64,000 bases of DNA, from positions 1 through 64,000 of the forward strand of contig NZ_JBLIAI010000006.1 in the NCBI RefSeq assembly GCF_047634455.1, in the 5' to 3' direction. Numbering within the stretch: position 1 is the stretch's first letter; each line of letters starts with the position of its first letter. This document shows, piece by piece, positions 52,824 through 61,580 of the stretch. This DNA is from Maritalea sp047634455. GTDB lineage: Bacteria; Pseudomonadota; Alphaproteobacteria; Rhizobiales; Devosiaceae. A program made the translations under genes and the position numbers. The notes under the pieces were generated by a model. The model searched no databases and was not told the DNA's origin. It saw only the letters and a program-made list of their open reading frames with translations.

Positions 52824-54041
52824 TTAAAACCGTTTGCCGAATACAACTCTGCTGCCAGCCTGGGACAAGGCAATTTCAGTGTCAGACGACATTATGGCAA
52901 GTAATTCCGGCCCAATCAGGTTTTTATCGAGATAATTTAGTCCCAAACGCCGATAATATGGTCCGTTCCACGGCACATCTTTGTAGGTGATGCCGCAAAC
53001 ACCTCTGAACCCGTTTTCTTTAGCAAATTTGATGAAATGTGACATGAGCTTTTCGCCCAGACCCTTACCATGATGGTGGCGCAGCACCGACATTTCAGCG
53101 CAATACAGCATATCATCGACGGGTTTCGCGCGCAAAAACCCAACGGGTTCTCCGCGCAACTCGACAAGCCAAATGATTTGATTTTGGGCGATGGCGTTGA
53201 CATAAGATATAGCCGACATTGGTGCAAAATTAATTTGCGCGAATGCGCCGCCCAATGTTTTGAAAACCTGTGCCGCATTGCCTTCAATCGCGCTCAGGTC
53301 TGCAGCATCAGCACTATCCGCGGCGCGAAAATTCGTGATGTTCACGTTGGCGTTGAAGATCTCTTCATTTACCGCACCAGCGGCCGCATAAGGGTCATCT
53401 GCGCGATAAATCGGTCGCCCGACCACCAAGTGGTCAGCTCCAATTTCAATTGCCTGTGTGGGTGTTAGAATGCGTTTTTGATCGTCGCTGGCGCTGCCTG
53501 CTGGGCGAATGCCGGGGGTCACCGCCATCAATTTGCCGCCGCTGGCCTGTTTGACCAGTTCAATTTCGTGGGCCGAGCAAATCACCCCGTCTATGCCTTC
53601 GCCTGCCGCCTGCTTTGCGCGGCGTTCAACCAAATCTCGGACCCCAAAAGCGTATCCACTTGCCTTTAGGTCCTCATCGTCCAGCGAGGTCATCACCGTG
53701 ACGCCCATCAGCTTTGTGGGCGAGCCTTCTGCCGCGCGTTTTGCCGCCGCCATGCAATGGGGTTCCGCGTGAATGGTCACAATATCTGCGCCCAATTCAA
53801 CCAGCCCCGCGACGCCTTTTTCAACAGTATTGGGGATATCGAGCAGTTTGACGTCGCAAAAGATTTTTTTGCCAGCGGCCTTTAAGGACTTTGCAAGCCC
53901 TAGCCCATCATCGCCGTAAATCAGCTGATAGCCTATTTTATAGAACACCCCATTATCATCAATTTTTTCAACCAACACCTCTGCTTCTTTGCGGGTAGAA
54001 ACATCAAGCGCGGTGATTAATTGAGGCGTAGCTTTGGTCAT
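52824..54041 (-). CDS. pyrF: Orotidine-5'-phosphate decarboxylase fused to a GNAT acetyltransferase domain
   Basis: 405 residues from ATG 54041, against about 230 for ordinary PyrF. Residues 1-235 are a complete OMP decarboxylase: FCDVKLLDIPNTV (about 59-71) holds the Asp-Lys-Asp catalytic set, ALDVS the first Asp, and TPGIRP and GADHLVVGRPI the phosphate-binding loops. From about 240 on is a GNAT domain: EMSVLRHHHGKGLGEKLMSHF near 316-336 is the acetyl-CoA loop, with YYRRLGL near 364. The two domains are read in one frame with no stop or shift. Decarboxylation makes UMP; the acetyl acceptor is unknown. It lies in a leftward block with dapB and gpmA. Confidence 0.93.
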   Translation of the reverse strand: MTKATPQLITALDVSTRKEAEVLVEKIDDNGVFYKIGYQLIYGDDGLGLAKSLKAAGKKIFCDVKLLDIPNTVEKGVAGLVELGADIVTIHAEPHCMAAAKRAAEGSPTKLMGVTVMTSLDDEDLKASGYAFGVRDLVERRAKQAAGEGIDGVICSAHEIELVKQASGGKLMAVTPGIRPAGSASDDQKRILTPTQAIEIGADHLVVGRPIYRADDPYAAAGAVNEEIFNANVNITNFRAADSADAADLSAIEGNAAQVFKTLGGAFAQINFAPMSAISYVNAIAQNQIIWLVELRGEPVGFLRAKPVDDMLYCAEMSVLRHHHGKGLGEKLMSHFIKFAKENGFRGVCGITYKDVPWNGPYYRRLGLNYLDKNLIGPELLAIMSSDTEIALSQAGSRVVFGKRF

Positions 54042-54200
54042 GTGATGGGGTGCTCCGGCAACATTGAGCGCGTTTAGAAAAAGCGGAAACCGGTTTTTCG
54101 GGTCGAACGCGCGGCCAAACAAAATTCAGAGTGAAACTGCTTCGTCGAACTCTGAGGGTGTCGGAGCCCTTAACTGGCATAATTTTCAGTGAACAACAAG

Positions 54201-54755
54201 TTATTGTTGACCCCGTCGCCGAACGGTCAAAAGCTCATTCACCATCGCGTCGGCCCGGGCCGCGACGCGCGTGTCCGATAATTCTCCATTTTCATTAAAC
54301 GCAGTTGTTGCCATGCCGACACCAAGCGCAGTTGGTGCAATCAGAGCACCAACTTTTGAGAGTATGTCGCGCAGATGCGAAAGCGCCATGATCCCGGCCA
54401 ATGATCCGCTAGACACAGACCCAATGCCGAACGTGGCGTTTGCAAATGCCCCTAGTTTTTGGTGATGAACCCAGTCAATTGTGTTTTTAAGCAGCGGTGT
54501 CAAAGAGCCGTTATATTCAGGCGAAGCGATAAAAACCGCGTCGGCGCTTGCGAACAAGTCTGCCAATTCCAGAGCGCTGTCCGGCTGATCTTCTTCAGGC
54601 AAATCTTCGTTGAAAAGTGGCATTTGAAAGTTCGCCAAATCAAGATATGCCGCATTTGCCCCCTTGGCCCGAAGATGCTTCACGACCATGTGGGCCAATT
54701 GTGCGTTGTAGGAATGTTTGCGTATTGATCCGGAAATCGCGAGAATTTTTGTCAT
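54201..54755 (-). CDS. NADPH-dependent FMN reductase-like flavoprotein
   Basis: 184 residues. Flavodoxin-like fold with ILAISGSIRKHSYNAQLAHM at about 4-23 (phosphate loop for FMN) and FIASPEYNGSLTPLLKNTIDW near 75-95, typical of the FMN_red/ChrR/ArsH-like family. It probably reduces quinones or chromate-like acceptors; the physiological acceptor cannot be told. It stands between pyrF and dnaJ with gaps of about 70-160 bases. Confidence 0.9.
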   Translation of the reverse strand: MTKILAISGSIRKHSYNAQLAHMVVKHLRAKGANAAYLDLANFQMPLFNEDLPEEDQPDSALELADLFASADAVFIASPEYNGSLTPLLKNTIDWVHHQKLGAFANATFGIGSVSSGSLAGIMALSHLRDILSKVGALIAPTALGVGMATTAFNENGELSDTRVAARADAMVNELLTVRRRGQQ

Positions 54756-54826
54756 TTACTGCCCCTATCCATCTATCAACGGATCAGATCAGTAAATAGA
54801 TGACAACCCGCAAAATTGAACCACAC

Positions 54827-55981
54827 CTAGTCCTTGCGCGCATGCTCGCTCAAACCCTCGAACAAACCTTTGATCTTTTTGAAAAAACCAGCAGATGTTG
54901 GATTGGTCTCTTTTGTGGTGATGTCTGCAAATTCTTCCAGCAATTCGCGCTGGCGTTTATTGAGATTTTGCGGTGTTTCCACATCCATCTGAATATACAA
55001 GTCACCCAATTGTTGCGAACGCAATACCGGCATGCCTTTACCTTTAAGGCGCACGCGTTGCCCAGCTTGGGTGCCTTGGGGCACCTTCACCTTGGCGCGA
55101 CCACCGCCTAATGCGGGCACTTCAAACTCGCCGCCAAGCGCTGCTGTGGTCATAGAGATCGGCACGCGACAGAAAAGGTCCGCACCATCGCGCTGGAATA
55201 GGTCATGCGGTTTAATCGAAACGAAAATATATAGATCACCTGATGGACCGCCGCGCATACCCGCTTCGCCTTCGCCAGAAAGGCGAATGCGGGTGCCATC
55301 TTCAATGCCTTGGGGCACATCTACGGACAGGGAACGGGATTCTTGTCGGCGACCTTGCCCCGAGCAATCGGTGCAGGGTTGGTCCATGGTTTCACCGCGG
55401 CCGTGACAGTGTGGGCATGTGCGTTCAATGGTAAAAAACCCTTGCGCTGCCCGCACTTTGCCGTGGCCCTGACAGGTCCCGCAGGTTGAAAAGCCTGTGC
55501 CCGGTTTTGCGCCATGACCATCGCACGTGTCGCAACTCACCATTGAAGGCACGTCGATATCAACGGTTTGCCCTTCAAAGGCCTCTTCTAGCGAAACTTC
55601 AAGATTGTAACGAAGATCGGATCCGCGCATCGCAGAACTGCGTTCGCGTCGTCCGCCACCGCGGCCACCCACAAAGTCGCCGAAAATATCTTCAAAAATG
55701 TCTGACATGGAAGACGAGAAATCGGCGCCAAAACCAGGCTGACCGCCCCCGCCATTTTGGAAAGCGGCGTGCCCGAAACGGTCGTAAGCGGCACGTTTTT
55801 GTGCGTCTTTTAGCGTATCATATGCCTCGGAAACTTCTTTAAAGGAGGCTTCGGCGGCATCATCGCCCGGATTTTTGTCCGGGTGGTATTTCATTGCAAG
55901 TTTGCGATAGGCAGATTTTAGGGATCTTTCGTCAACTTCACGGCTGACACCCAAAACATCGTAGAAATCTTTTTTTGACAT
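54827..55981 (-). CDS. dnaJ: Chaperone DnaJ
   Basis: 384 residues from ATG 55981; the upstream frame to 56044 is not DnaJ-like. The J domain (about 1-70) has HPD in MKYHPDKNP, then a Gly/Phe-rich linker (about 75-125), four zinc-finger repeats CxxCxGxG (about 150-215: CDTCDGHG, CGTCQGHG, CPHCHGRG, CTDCSGQG) and substrate-binding C-terminal domains. It stimulates DnaK ATP hydrolysis. It follows dnaK by 89 bases on the same strand. Confidence 0.97.
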   Translation of the reverse strand: MSKKDFYDVLGVSREVDERSLKSAYRKLAMKYHPDKNPGDDAAEASFKEVSEAYDTLKDAQKRAAYDRFGHAAFQNGGGGQPGFGADFSSSMSDIFEDIFGDFVGGRGGGRRERSSAMRGSDLRYNLEVSLEEAFEGQTVDIDVPSMVSCDTCDGHGAKPGTGFSTCGTCQGHGKVRAAQGFFTIERTCPHCHGRGETMDQPCTDCSGQGRRQESRSLSVDVPQGIEDGTRIRLSGEGEAGMRGGPSGDLYIFVSIKPHDLFQRDGADLFCRVPISMTTAALGGEFEVPALGGGRAKVKVPQGTQAGQRVRLKGKGMPVLRSQQLGDLYIQMDVETPQNLNKRQRELLEEFADITTKETNPTSAGFFKKIKGLFEGLSEHARKD

Positions 55982-56070
55982 GGCGCTGGTGCTCCAAGAT
56001 CGTTGGCGGGACCCGCTTGCAATTGTTGCAAGCTGCCCCGCCAATCAAGATCAGTTTGTTCGGTTAAGAC

Positions 56071-57972
56071 TTATGACTTTTGGTCTTCGTCTTTAACTTC
56101 TTCAAAGTCAGCATCAACAACGTCATCGTCCGCTGCATCGCCACCCTCGAACTCGTCACTCTCTTCGTCTTGAGAAGACTGATACATGGCCTCGCCAAGT
56201 TTCATTGAGCTTTGAGCCAAAGCTGTGGTTTTTTCTTTGACCAGGTCAGCGTCATCGCCTTCAAGTGCTGACTTAAGTTCTTCCAAAGCAGTTTCGATCG
56301 TTTCTCGAGTGACCTCGTCAACCTTGTCGCCATGTTCTTTCAAAGAGCTCGCTGTTGAATGGACCAAAGCCTCGCCTTGGTTTTTAGCTTCAACAGATTC
56401 GCGTTTTTTCTGATCGGCGTCAGCATTGGCTTCCGCGTCTTTCACCATCGCATCAATCTCGTCGTCTGAAAGACCACCAGAAGCTTGGATTCGGATTTGT
56501 TGCTCTTTGCCCGTGCCTTTGTCTTTTGCCGACACATTCACAATGCCGTTGGCATCAATATCAAAAGTCACTTCAACCTGTGGTATACCGCGTGGTGCTG
56601 GCGGAAGTCCGACCAAATCAAATTGGCCAAGCATCTTGTTGTCCGCCGCCATTTCCCGCTCACCTTGAGAAACCCGAATGGTTACCGCAGACTGATTATC
56701 TTCAGCTGTGGAAAAAACTTGGCTTTTCTTGGTTGGGATCGTGGTGTTGCGATCGATCAGACGGGTAAACACACCGCCCAATGTTTCAATGCCCAAAGAC
56801 AAAGGTGTTACGTCCAACAAAAGAACGTCTTTAACGTCGCCCTGAAGAACGCCAGCTTGAATAGCGGCACCAGCGGCAACAACTTCATCAGGGTTCACGC
56901 CCTTATGTGGCTCTTTGCCGAAGAATTCTTTGACCACTTCTTGGATTTTCGGCATACGGGTCATCCCGCCAACCAAAACAACTTCATCGATTTCACCGGC
57001 TGTAAGGCCCGCATCTTTCAATGCCGCTTTACAAGGCTCAATGGTACGTTTCACAAAGTCTTCAACCAACTGCTCAAGCTTTGCGCGGGTCAGTTTCAAT
57101 TGAAGGTGCTTTGGACCAGATTGGTCAGCGGTGATAAACGGCAAGTTGACTTCAGTTTGTGTCGCTGAAGACAATTCGATTTTTGCCTTTTCAGCAGCTT
57201 CTTTTAAACGCTGCAAAGCAAGTTTGTCGCCCCGAAGGTCGATGCCGTTTTCGCGTTTAAACTCGTCAGCCAAATAGTCAACCAAGCGCATATCGAAATC
57301 TTCACCGCCAAGGAATGTATCCCCGTTGGTTGATTTTACTTCAAAAACGCCGTCACCGATTTCCAGAATGGAAATATCAAAAGTGCCACCACCAAGGTCA
57401 TAAACCGCGATAATGCCGGCTTCTTGCTTGTCCAAGCCATAGGCAAGAGCTGCAGCTGTTGGCTCGTTGATAATCCGCAATACTTCCAGACCAGCGATTT
57501 TGCCGGCATCTTTTGTGGCTTGGCGCTGGCTGTCGTTAAAGTAAGCAGGAACTGTGATAACAGCTTGTGTTACGGGCTCGCCCAAGTAGCTTTCCGCAGT
57601 TTCCTTCATTTTTTGAAGGATCATGGCTGAAATCTGTGACGGAGAGTATTTCTCGCCCTTAGCTTCCACCCACGCGTCGCCACCGTCGGCTTTTACGATT
57701 TTGTAGGGAACAAGGTGTTTATCTTTTTTCACCATCGGATCGTCGAAACGACGGCCGATCAAACGCTTGATCGCAAAAAGAGTGTCTTCGGGGTTGGTTA
57801 CAGCCTGGCGTTTCGCTGGCTGTCCAACCAAGCGGTCGTCATCTGTAAACGCGACCATTGACGGTGTTGTCCGCGCACCTTCGGCGTTTTCAACGATTTT
57901 TGGCTCAGCACCATCCATAATCGCAATGCACGAGTTGGTGGTACCAAGGTCAATTCCAATTACTTTACCCAT
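56071..57972 (-). CDS. dnaK: Chaperone DnaK (Hsp70)
   Basis: 633 residues. Nucleotide-binding domain (about 1-385) with IGIDLGTTNSC (about 5-15), VPAYFNDSQRQATKDAG and IAVYDLGGGTFDISIL; linker DVLLLDVTPLSLGIET; substrate-binding beta domain; and a helical lid ending in an acidic tail EFEGGDAADDDVVDADFEEV. It is the head of the dnaK-dnaJ unit and has a good heat-shock (RpoH) promoter at 58106-58134. Confidence 0.98.
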   Translation of the reverse strand: MGKVIGIDLGTTNSCIAIMDGAEPKIVENAEGARTTPSMVAFTDDDRLVGQPAKRQAVTNPEDTLFAIKRLIGRRFDDPMVKKDKHLVPYKIVKADGGDAWVEAKGEKYSPSQISAMILQKMKETAESYLGEPVTQAVITVPAYFNDSQRQATKDAGKIAGLEVLRIINEPTAAALAYGLDKQEAGIIAVYDLGGGTFDISILEIGDGVFEVKSTNGDTFLGGEDFDMRLVDYLADEFKRENGIDLRGDKLALQRLKEAAEKAKIELSSATQTEVNLPFITADQSGPKHLQLKLTRAKLEQLVEDFVKRTIEPCKAALKDAGLTAGEIDEVVLVGGMTRMPKIQEVVKEFFGKEPHKGVNPDEVVAAGAAIQAGVLQGDVKDVLLLDVTPLSLGIETLGGVFTRLIDRNTTIPTKKSQVFSTAEDNQSAVTIRVSQGEREMAADNKMLGQFDLVGLPPAPRGIPQVEVTFDIDANGIVNVSAKDKGTGKEQQIRIQASGGLSDDEIDAMVKDAEANADADQKKRESVEAKNQGEALVHSTASSLKEHGDKVDEVTRETIETALEELKSALEGDDADLVKEKTTALAQSSMKLGEAMYQSSQDEESDEFEGGDAADDDVVDADFEEVKDEDQKS

Positions 57973-58285
57973 TTATAAAACCTCTTTGTTGGCAGACCCT
58001 TTGTCTGACCCCGTTTCCAGCAGTCTTTCACCGGCATAAATGCCGTTCGGATCCCTCATATTCATGGCTCAGGCACACTGGTACCCAAATCACTGATTGA
58101 ACGGTATATAGGAAGCAACAAATTGCCCTTCAAGCGTCAAAGATCAAATTCTTTGAAATAGCCCTTACGACCTTGGTTGTATGCCTCACTCGATCAATTT
58201 ATTTGTGAATAGTTTGGACCGTAAAGAACAAGCGCGGTTATATAGACTCGATTGACTTGAAAAGCGACAGGAAAAACACAAAAAT
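57973..58285. other. Intergenic region between dnaK and alkB
   Basis: No gene is supported. It holds the divergent control regions: the RpoH-type dnaK promoter at 58106-58134 and about 150 bases of AT-rich DNA before alkB. No CIRCE element was seen. Confidence 0.6.
58106..58134 (-). promoter_or_regulatory. Heat-shock (RpoH-type) promoter of dnaK
   Basis: Reading leftward, CTTG at 58134-58131, 18 bases, then CCTATAT at 58112-58106. This matches the alphaproteobacterial sigma-32 pattern CTTG-N17/18-CYTATNT. It lies 134 bases before the dnaK start codon, so the transcript has a leader of about 125 bases. Confidence 0.85.
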
Positions 58286-58900
58286 ATGCGAATTTTTCCC
58301 AGCCAACTCTCAAAAATTGAACAAATTGCGCTATTGGGTGAAATCGAAACCGCCCTGACATCAGCCCCGCTTTTTGTCCCCCGCATGCCACGAACGGGCA
58401 AGCCCTTTTCCGTGCGCATGTCTAACTTTGGACCCTTGGGTTGGGTTTGTGACAAACAACACGGCTATCGTTATCAATCCGAGCACCCTGAAACAAATGC
58501 CCCATGGCCGCCAATGCCCAGCATGTTGACGACGCTGTGGTACGAGTTGACAGGTTATCATGCGCCACCCCAAGCGTGCCTGATCAACTATTACGCAGCG
58601 GGGGCCAAAATGGGTATGCACCAAGATCGCGACGAAGATGATTTGCAAGCGCCGGTTCTGTCAATATCGCTGGGTGACCGCGCACGTTTTCGCTTAGGCG
58701 GCACAACACGTGGCGGAAAAACCTCGTCGTTTGAGATCAGTTCAGGCGATGTTTTGATATTGGAAAAACAAACACGGCTGGCATTTCACGGCATAGATAA
58801 GGTCTATGCAAATTCTTCGCAATTGATGAACACCAGCGCAGCATTTCCAAATGGCGGGCGGCTGAATTTGACGTTACGCCGGGTAACCAAACCCGCATGA
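58286..58900 (+). CDS. alkB: AlkB-family 2-oxoglutarate/Fe(II) dioxygenase
   Basis: 204 residues. Oxidative demethylase for N1-methyladenine and N3-methylcytosine in DNA or RNA. Iron ligands: H112 and D114 (MGMHQDRDE) and H168 (LAFHGIDKV); 2-oxoglutarate arginines R192 and R198 in GGRLNLTLRRV. The substrate-lid region contains the WPPMPSMLTTLW segment. Together with nth and the Ada-like gene it adds to the DNA-repair genes of this arm, though they are not in an operon. It ends 6 bases before the convergent GGDEF-EAL gene. Confidence 0.94.
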   Translation: MRIFPSQLSKIEQIALLGEIETALTSAPLFVPRMPRTGKPFSVRMSNFGPLGWVCDKQHGYRYQSEHPETNAPWPPMPSMLTTLWYELTGYHAPPQACLINYYAAGAKMGMHQDRDEDDLQAPVLSISLGDRARFRLGGTTRGGKTSSFEISSGDVLILEKQTRLAFHGIDKVYANSSQLMNTSAAFPNGGRLNLTLRRVTKPA

Positions 58901-58906
58901 ATGTCC

Positions 58907-60985
58907 CTAGCTAACGATCTTAAGGTGAGCTTCATCCAATTGGCCTTTTCTTATAAAGCCATCAATTTCCTCACTTGGCATGGGTCTTCCGAGCAAAAAC
59001 CCCTGTAATTGGTCGCATTTATGTTCGTTCAAAAACTTAGCCTGCGCTTCCGTTTCCACCCCTTCTGCGGTCACACACATTTCCAAAGTGTGTCCCAGCG
59101 CAATAATGGTGGACACAATCTGCGTGGCTTTTGCATCCACATGTTCCATATCACCCATGAAAGACTTGTCGATTTTAATTTTGTCGAACGGGAATTTCCA
59201 CAAATAGCCAAGTGAAGAATAGCCCGTACCAAAATCGTCCATGGCAATCGAAACGCCAAGTTCCTTGAGGGACGTGAGTTGCCTCAGATTGCGCTCTGAA
59301 TTGTTCATCAACAGGCTTTCCGTGATCTCCAATTCTAGGCGTTTGGCGTTTAAACCGCTATGCTCCAAAGCTGATCTGATAACGCGCACCAAATTTCCGC
59401 TTTCAAACTGTTTGGGCGACAGATTGACCGCCAAACCAATATGATCGGGCCAGTGCGTTGCCGTTTTTGTCGCTTCTTGCAGGATAAATTCACCCAATTC
59501 CTCCATCATGCCCATATCTTCGACCACGGGAATAAAGATGTCGGGGGGAACAAACGCCCCCTTTTCATCTCGCATGCGAACGAGGGCTTCAAAAGCGGTG
59601 ATCTCTCTAGTTTCTTGATCAAACAATGGTTGGAAATGCAGCTCAAAGGATTTGTCGTGTCGTGCCTGACGCAACAATGCTTCCAAGTTGCGTCGCATCT
59701 TTATCTTTTTTTCCATCCCGCTATTAAACAAAGCGTAGCCATTGCGGCCATTTGTTTTCACCGCATAAAGTGCGATATCGGCCTTCTGCATCAAGTCCGC
59801 CGCGGTCTCTGCGTCGCTTGGCGCAAGTGCAATGCCAATACTGGCGGTGCTGACAACATCATGTCCGTTGACCTCGTAAATGCCGGTCAGCGAAGAAAGC
59901 GTGTAATTTGCCAGCTCATGCAAGTCAATGTTGTTCGAATCAAAGGTCACAAATGCTGCAAACTCATCGCCGCCCAGCCGCGCAATCGCTGTAAAGTCGT
60001 CGCCTTGAAACTTCAACGAATCCGCGAGCTGACGTAACAATTCATCGCCCACATCATGGCCAAATCCGTCATTGATGCCTTTGAATCCGTCAAGATCAAT
60101 GATGAACAATCCAATTTGATCAGATTGTCCACGCCGCGTGGCAAAGGCATGTTCGAGCTGGTCTAGGAAACTGCGGCGGTTAAGAAGCCCGGTCAGCGGG
60201 TCATGTTTGGCCAAAAAATGTACCTGTTGGTTTGCAATTTCAGCCCGGTTTCGACTGCGCCAAGCAAATAATGCGGGAATACCAACGGCCAGGCTTGCGA
60301 TGGTGGCAAGCAAAATTGACAGTTTCGACACCATGGATTTGTAAAGATCAAAACGCTCAGTTTGGTCGAGGCGCAAGCGAATGGTGTATTGCAAGATACC
60401 GTTTTTCATGACGGGATGATTTACCACAGCATAGTGTATCGGATTAACGACTCCATCGCCAACCATAAGGGTAGCAAGATGCTGCGCATGCGCCATTAGA
60501 TTTGTGGACGTTTCATCACCGTTTTCGGAAACAACATGCATGTCCATTCCCGCATCTGCGTTCACGGCGGCGTTTTTACTCATCATTTGGGTATCAGCAC
60601 CAAGCACTGCATCAGCTTCATGCACATGCGCATGATATGCCGCAGTTCCCATTTCATTTTGTGGATGGAATGACCCGGTCTTAAAAAGCAACTCACCATT
60701 GGCGGAGAAAAATGCAAATTGATAGATGTTACCAACCGCTGAAAATTGACCCAGTACCTCTTCCACGTCTGAGGCTGGTGCTTTGCCAGAAATAACGTCT
60801 GACAAGCCTTCGGTGGTGTCTACCACATACTGGGCCCACGCCATTCCATCGTTAATCGCGTCTTGATAGAGCAGTTCATCCATCACCCGCTGGGTCGAGA
60901 ACACAATGGCCGTCACCGCAATCGCGCCGACGCAAGCAAGCCCAACGCCAATGGTCCAACTCCGCTTTAAAGATGCCAATTTCAT
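58907..60985 (-). CDS. Membrane-bound GGDEF-EAL protein (cyclic-di-GMP metabolism)
   Basis: 692 residues: membrane helix (about 12-31), periplasmic sensor part (about 32-218), second helix (about 220-242), GGDEF domain (about 255-420; RLGGDEF, GGDEF at 338-342) and EAL domain (about 435-690; EALVR at 466-470, NLSPKQFESG, ITESLL, DDFGTGYSSL, KIDKSF, AEGVET, QGFLLGRPM). All key catalytic motifs of both domains are intact, so either cyclase or phosphodiesterase activity, or both, is possible. The sensor part carries a His/Met-rich stretch (about 118-170: H118, H120, H122, M134, M135, M147, M149, H150, M164, H166, H169), which hints at metal binding. Confidence 0.93.
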   Translation of the reverse strand: MKLASLKRSWTIGVGLACVGAIAVTAIVFSTQRVMDELLYQDAINDGMAWAQYVVDTTEGLSDVISGKAPASDVEEVLGQFSAVGNIYQFAFFSANGELLFKTGSFHPQNEMGTAAYHAHVHEADAVLGADTQMMSKNAAVNADAGMDMHVVSENGDETSTNLMAHAQHLATLMVGDGVVNPIHYAVVNHPVMKNGILQYTIRLRLDQTERFDLYKSMVSKLSILLATIASLAVGIPALFAWRSRNRAEIANQQVHFLAKHDPLTGLLNRRSFLDQLEHAFATRRGQSDQIGLFIIDLDGFKGINDGFGHDVGDELLRQLADSLKFQGDDFTAIARLGGDEFAAFVTFDSNNIDLHELANYTLSSLTGIYEVNGHDVVSTASIGIALAPSDAETAADLMQKADIALYAVKTNGRNGYALFNSGMEKKIKMRRNLEALLRQARHDKSFELHFQPLFDQETREITAFEALVRMRDEKGAFVPPDIFIPVVEDMGMMEELGEFILQEATKTATHWPDHIGLAVNLSPKQFESGNLVRVIRSALEHSGLNAKRLELEITESLLMNNSERNLRQLTSLKELGVSIAMDDFGTGYSSLGYLWKFPFDKIKIDKSFMGDMEHVDAKATQIVSTIIALGHTLEMCVTAEGVETEAQAKFLNEHKCDQLQGFLLGRPMPSEEIDGFIRKGQLDEAHLKIVS

Positions 60986-61109
60986 AAATTCGCCCCATAT
61001 CTACCGGGGGACATATTAGGTGGTGTGCTGAAAAAAAGGATAAACTTGCATCTATATGGGAGGTGATTCTATTCGTGTGGTTGATACTTTCTAAACAAGG
61101 GGAAGCAAT

Positions 61110-61487
61110 ATGCGCTAAGGGGAATGTCTGTGCCAAAAGGTTAAAATTACAATTCCGATGGATAAAACTGAAATCGGCGCGTGCCATTGCCAAATGTGTC
61201 GAAAATGGAGCGGTGGGGGTGCCTTTTTGGCCATTCATTGTGGCCCCGAACTCAAAGCAACCGGTGAGCAAAATATCAAATCTTAGGCACGGGCAGAGCG
61301 TGGATTTTGTATGGAGTGCGGTACAAACTTATTCTATCGTTTGTTGGCCAATGGCGACTATATATTTGCGGCAGGTTTGTTCGATAATCAAGATTTCAGA
61401 CTGGCTACAGAGATCTTTATCGACAAAAAACCTACCTATTATGCGGAACTGAGCGGCAAAAGCAAAAAAAGACAGCCGCTGAAATAA
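61110..61487 (+). pseudogene. GFA/CENP-V-family gene broken by two in-frame stop codons
   Basis: One continuous frame of 125 codons from ATG 61110 (AGGGGAA upstream) to TAA 61487 encodes a GFA-type zinc protein: ECLCQKVKI, GACHCQMCRKWSGGGAF, then AERGFCMECGTNLFYRLL and FAAGLFDNQDFRLATEIFIDKKPTYYAEL. All zinc cysteines are kept. Codon 3 is TAA (61116-61118) and codon 59 is TAG (61284-61286), where relatives usually have Trp or Ser/Pro before AERGFC, so a TGG-to-TAG change is likely. Active members include a formaldehyde-activating enzyme. Recent decay is likely because the rest is intact; sequencing error or stop-codon recoding are less likely. Confidence 0.8.
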
Positions 61488-61526
61488 TGACCCCATAAGG
61501 CGGTTTGCTCCATCAATCTCAGCCAC

Positions 61527-61553
61527 AAAAAAACCGGCGCAAGGCCGCCGGTT
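61527..61553 (-). terminator. Terminator after grpE
   Basis: Reading leftward, AACCGGCG (61553-61546) pairs with CGCCGGTT (61539-61532) across a 6-base loop, followed by a run of T. It lies about 30 bases after the grpE stop codon. Confidence 0.92.
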
Positions 61554-61580
61554 CAAAAGCATTAAAATGGTATGTGCTGA

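Noticed and set aside
56485..57168. 227-codon frame antisense to dnaK
   Set aside because: Opposite-strand shadow frames over strongly biased genes such as dnaK are common; the translation is not protein-like.
59441..60037. 198-codon frame antisense to the GGDEF-EAL gene
   Set aside because: Shadow of a gene with all catalytic motifs in the other strand.
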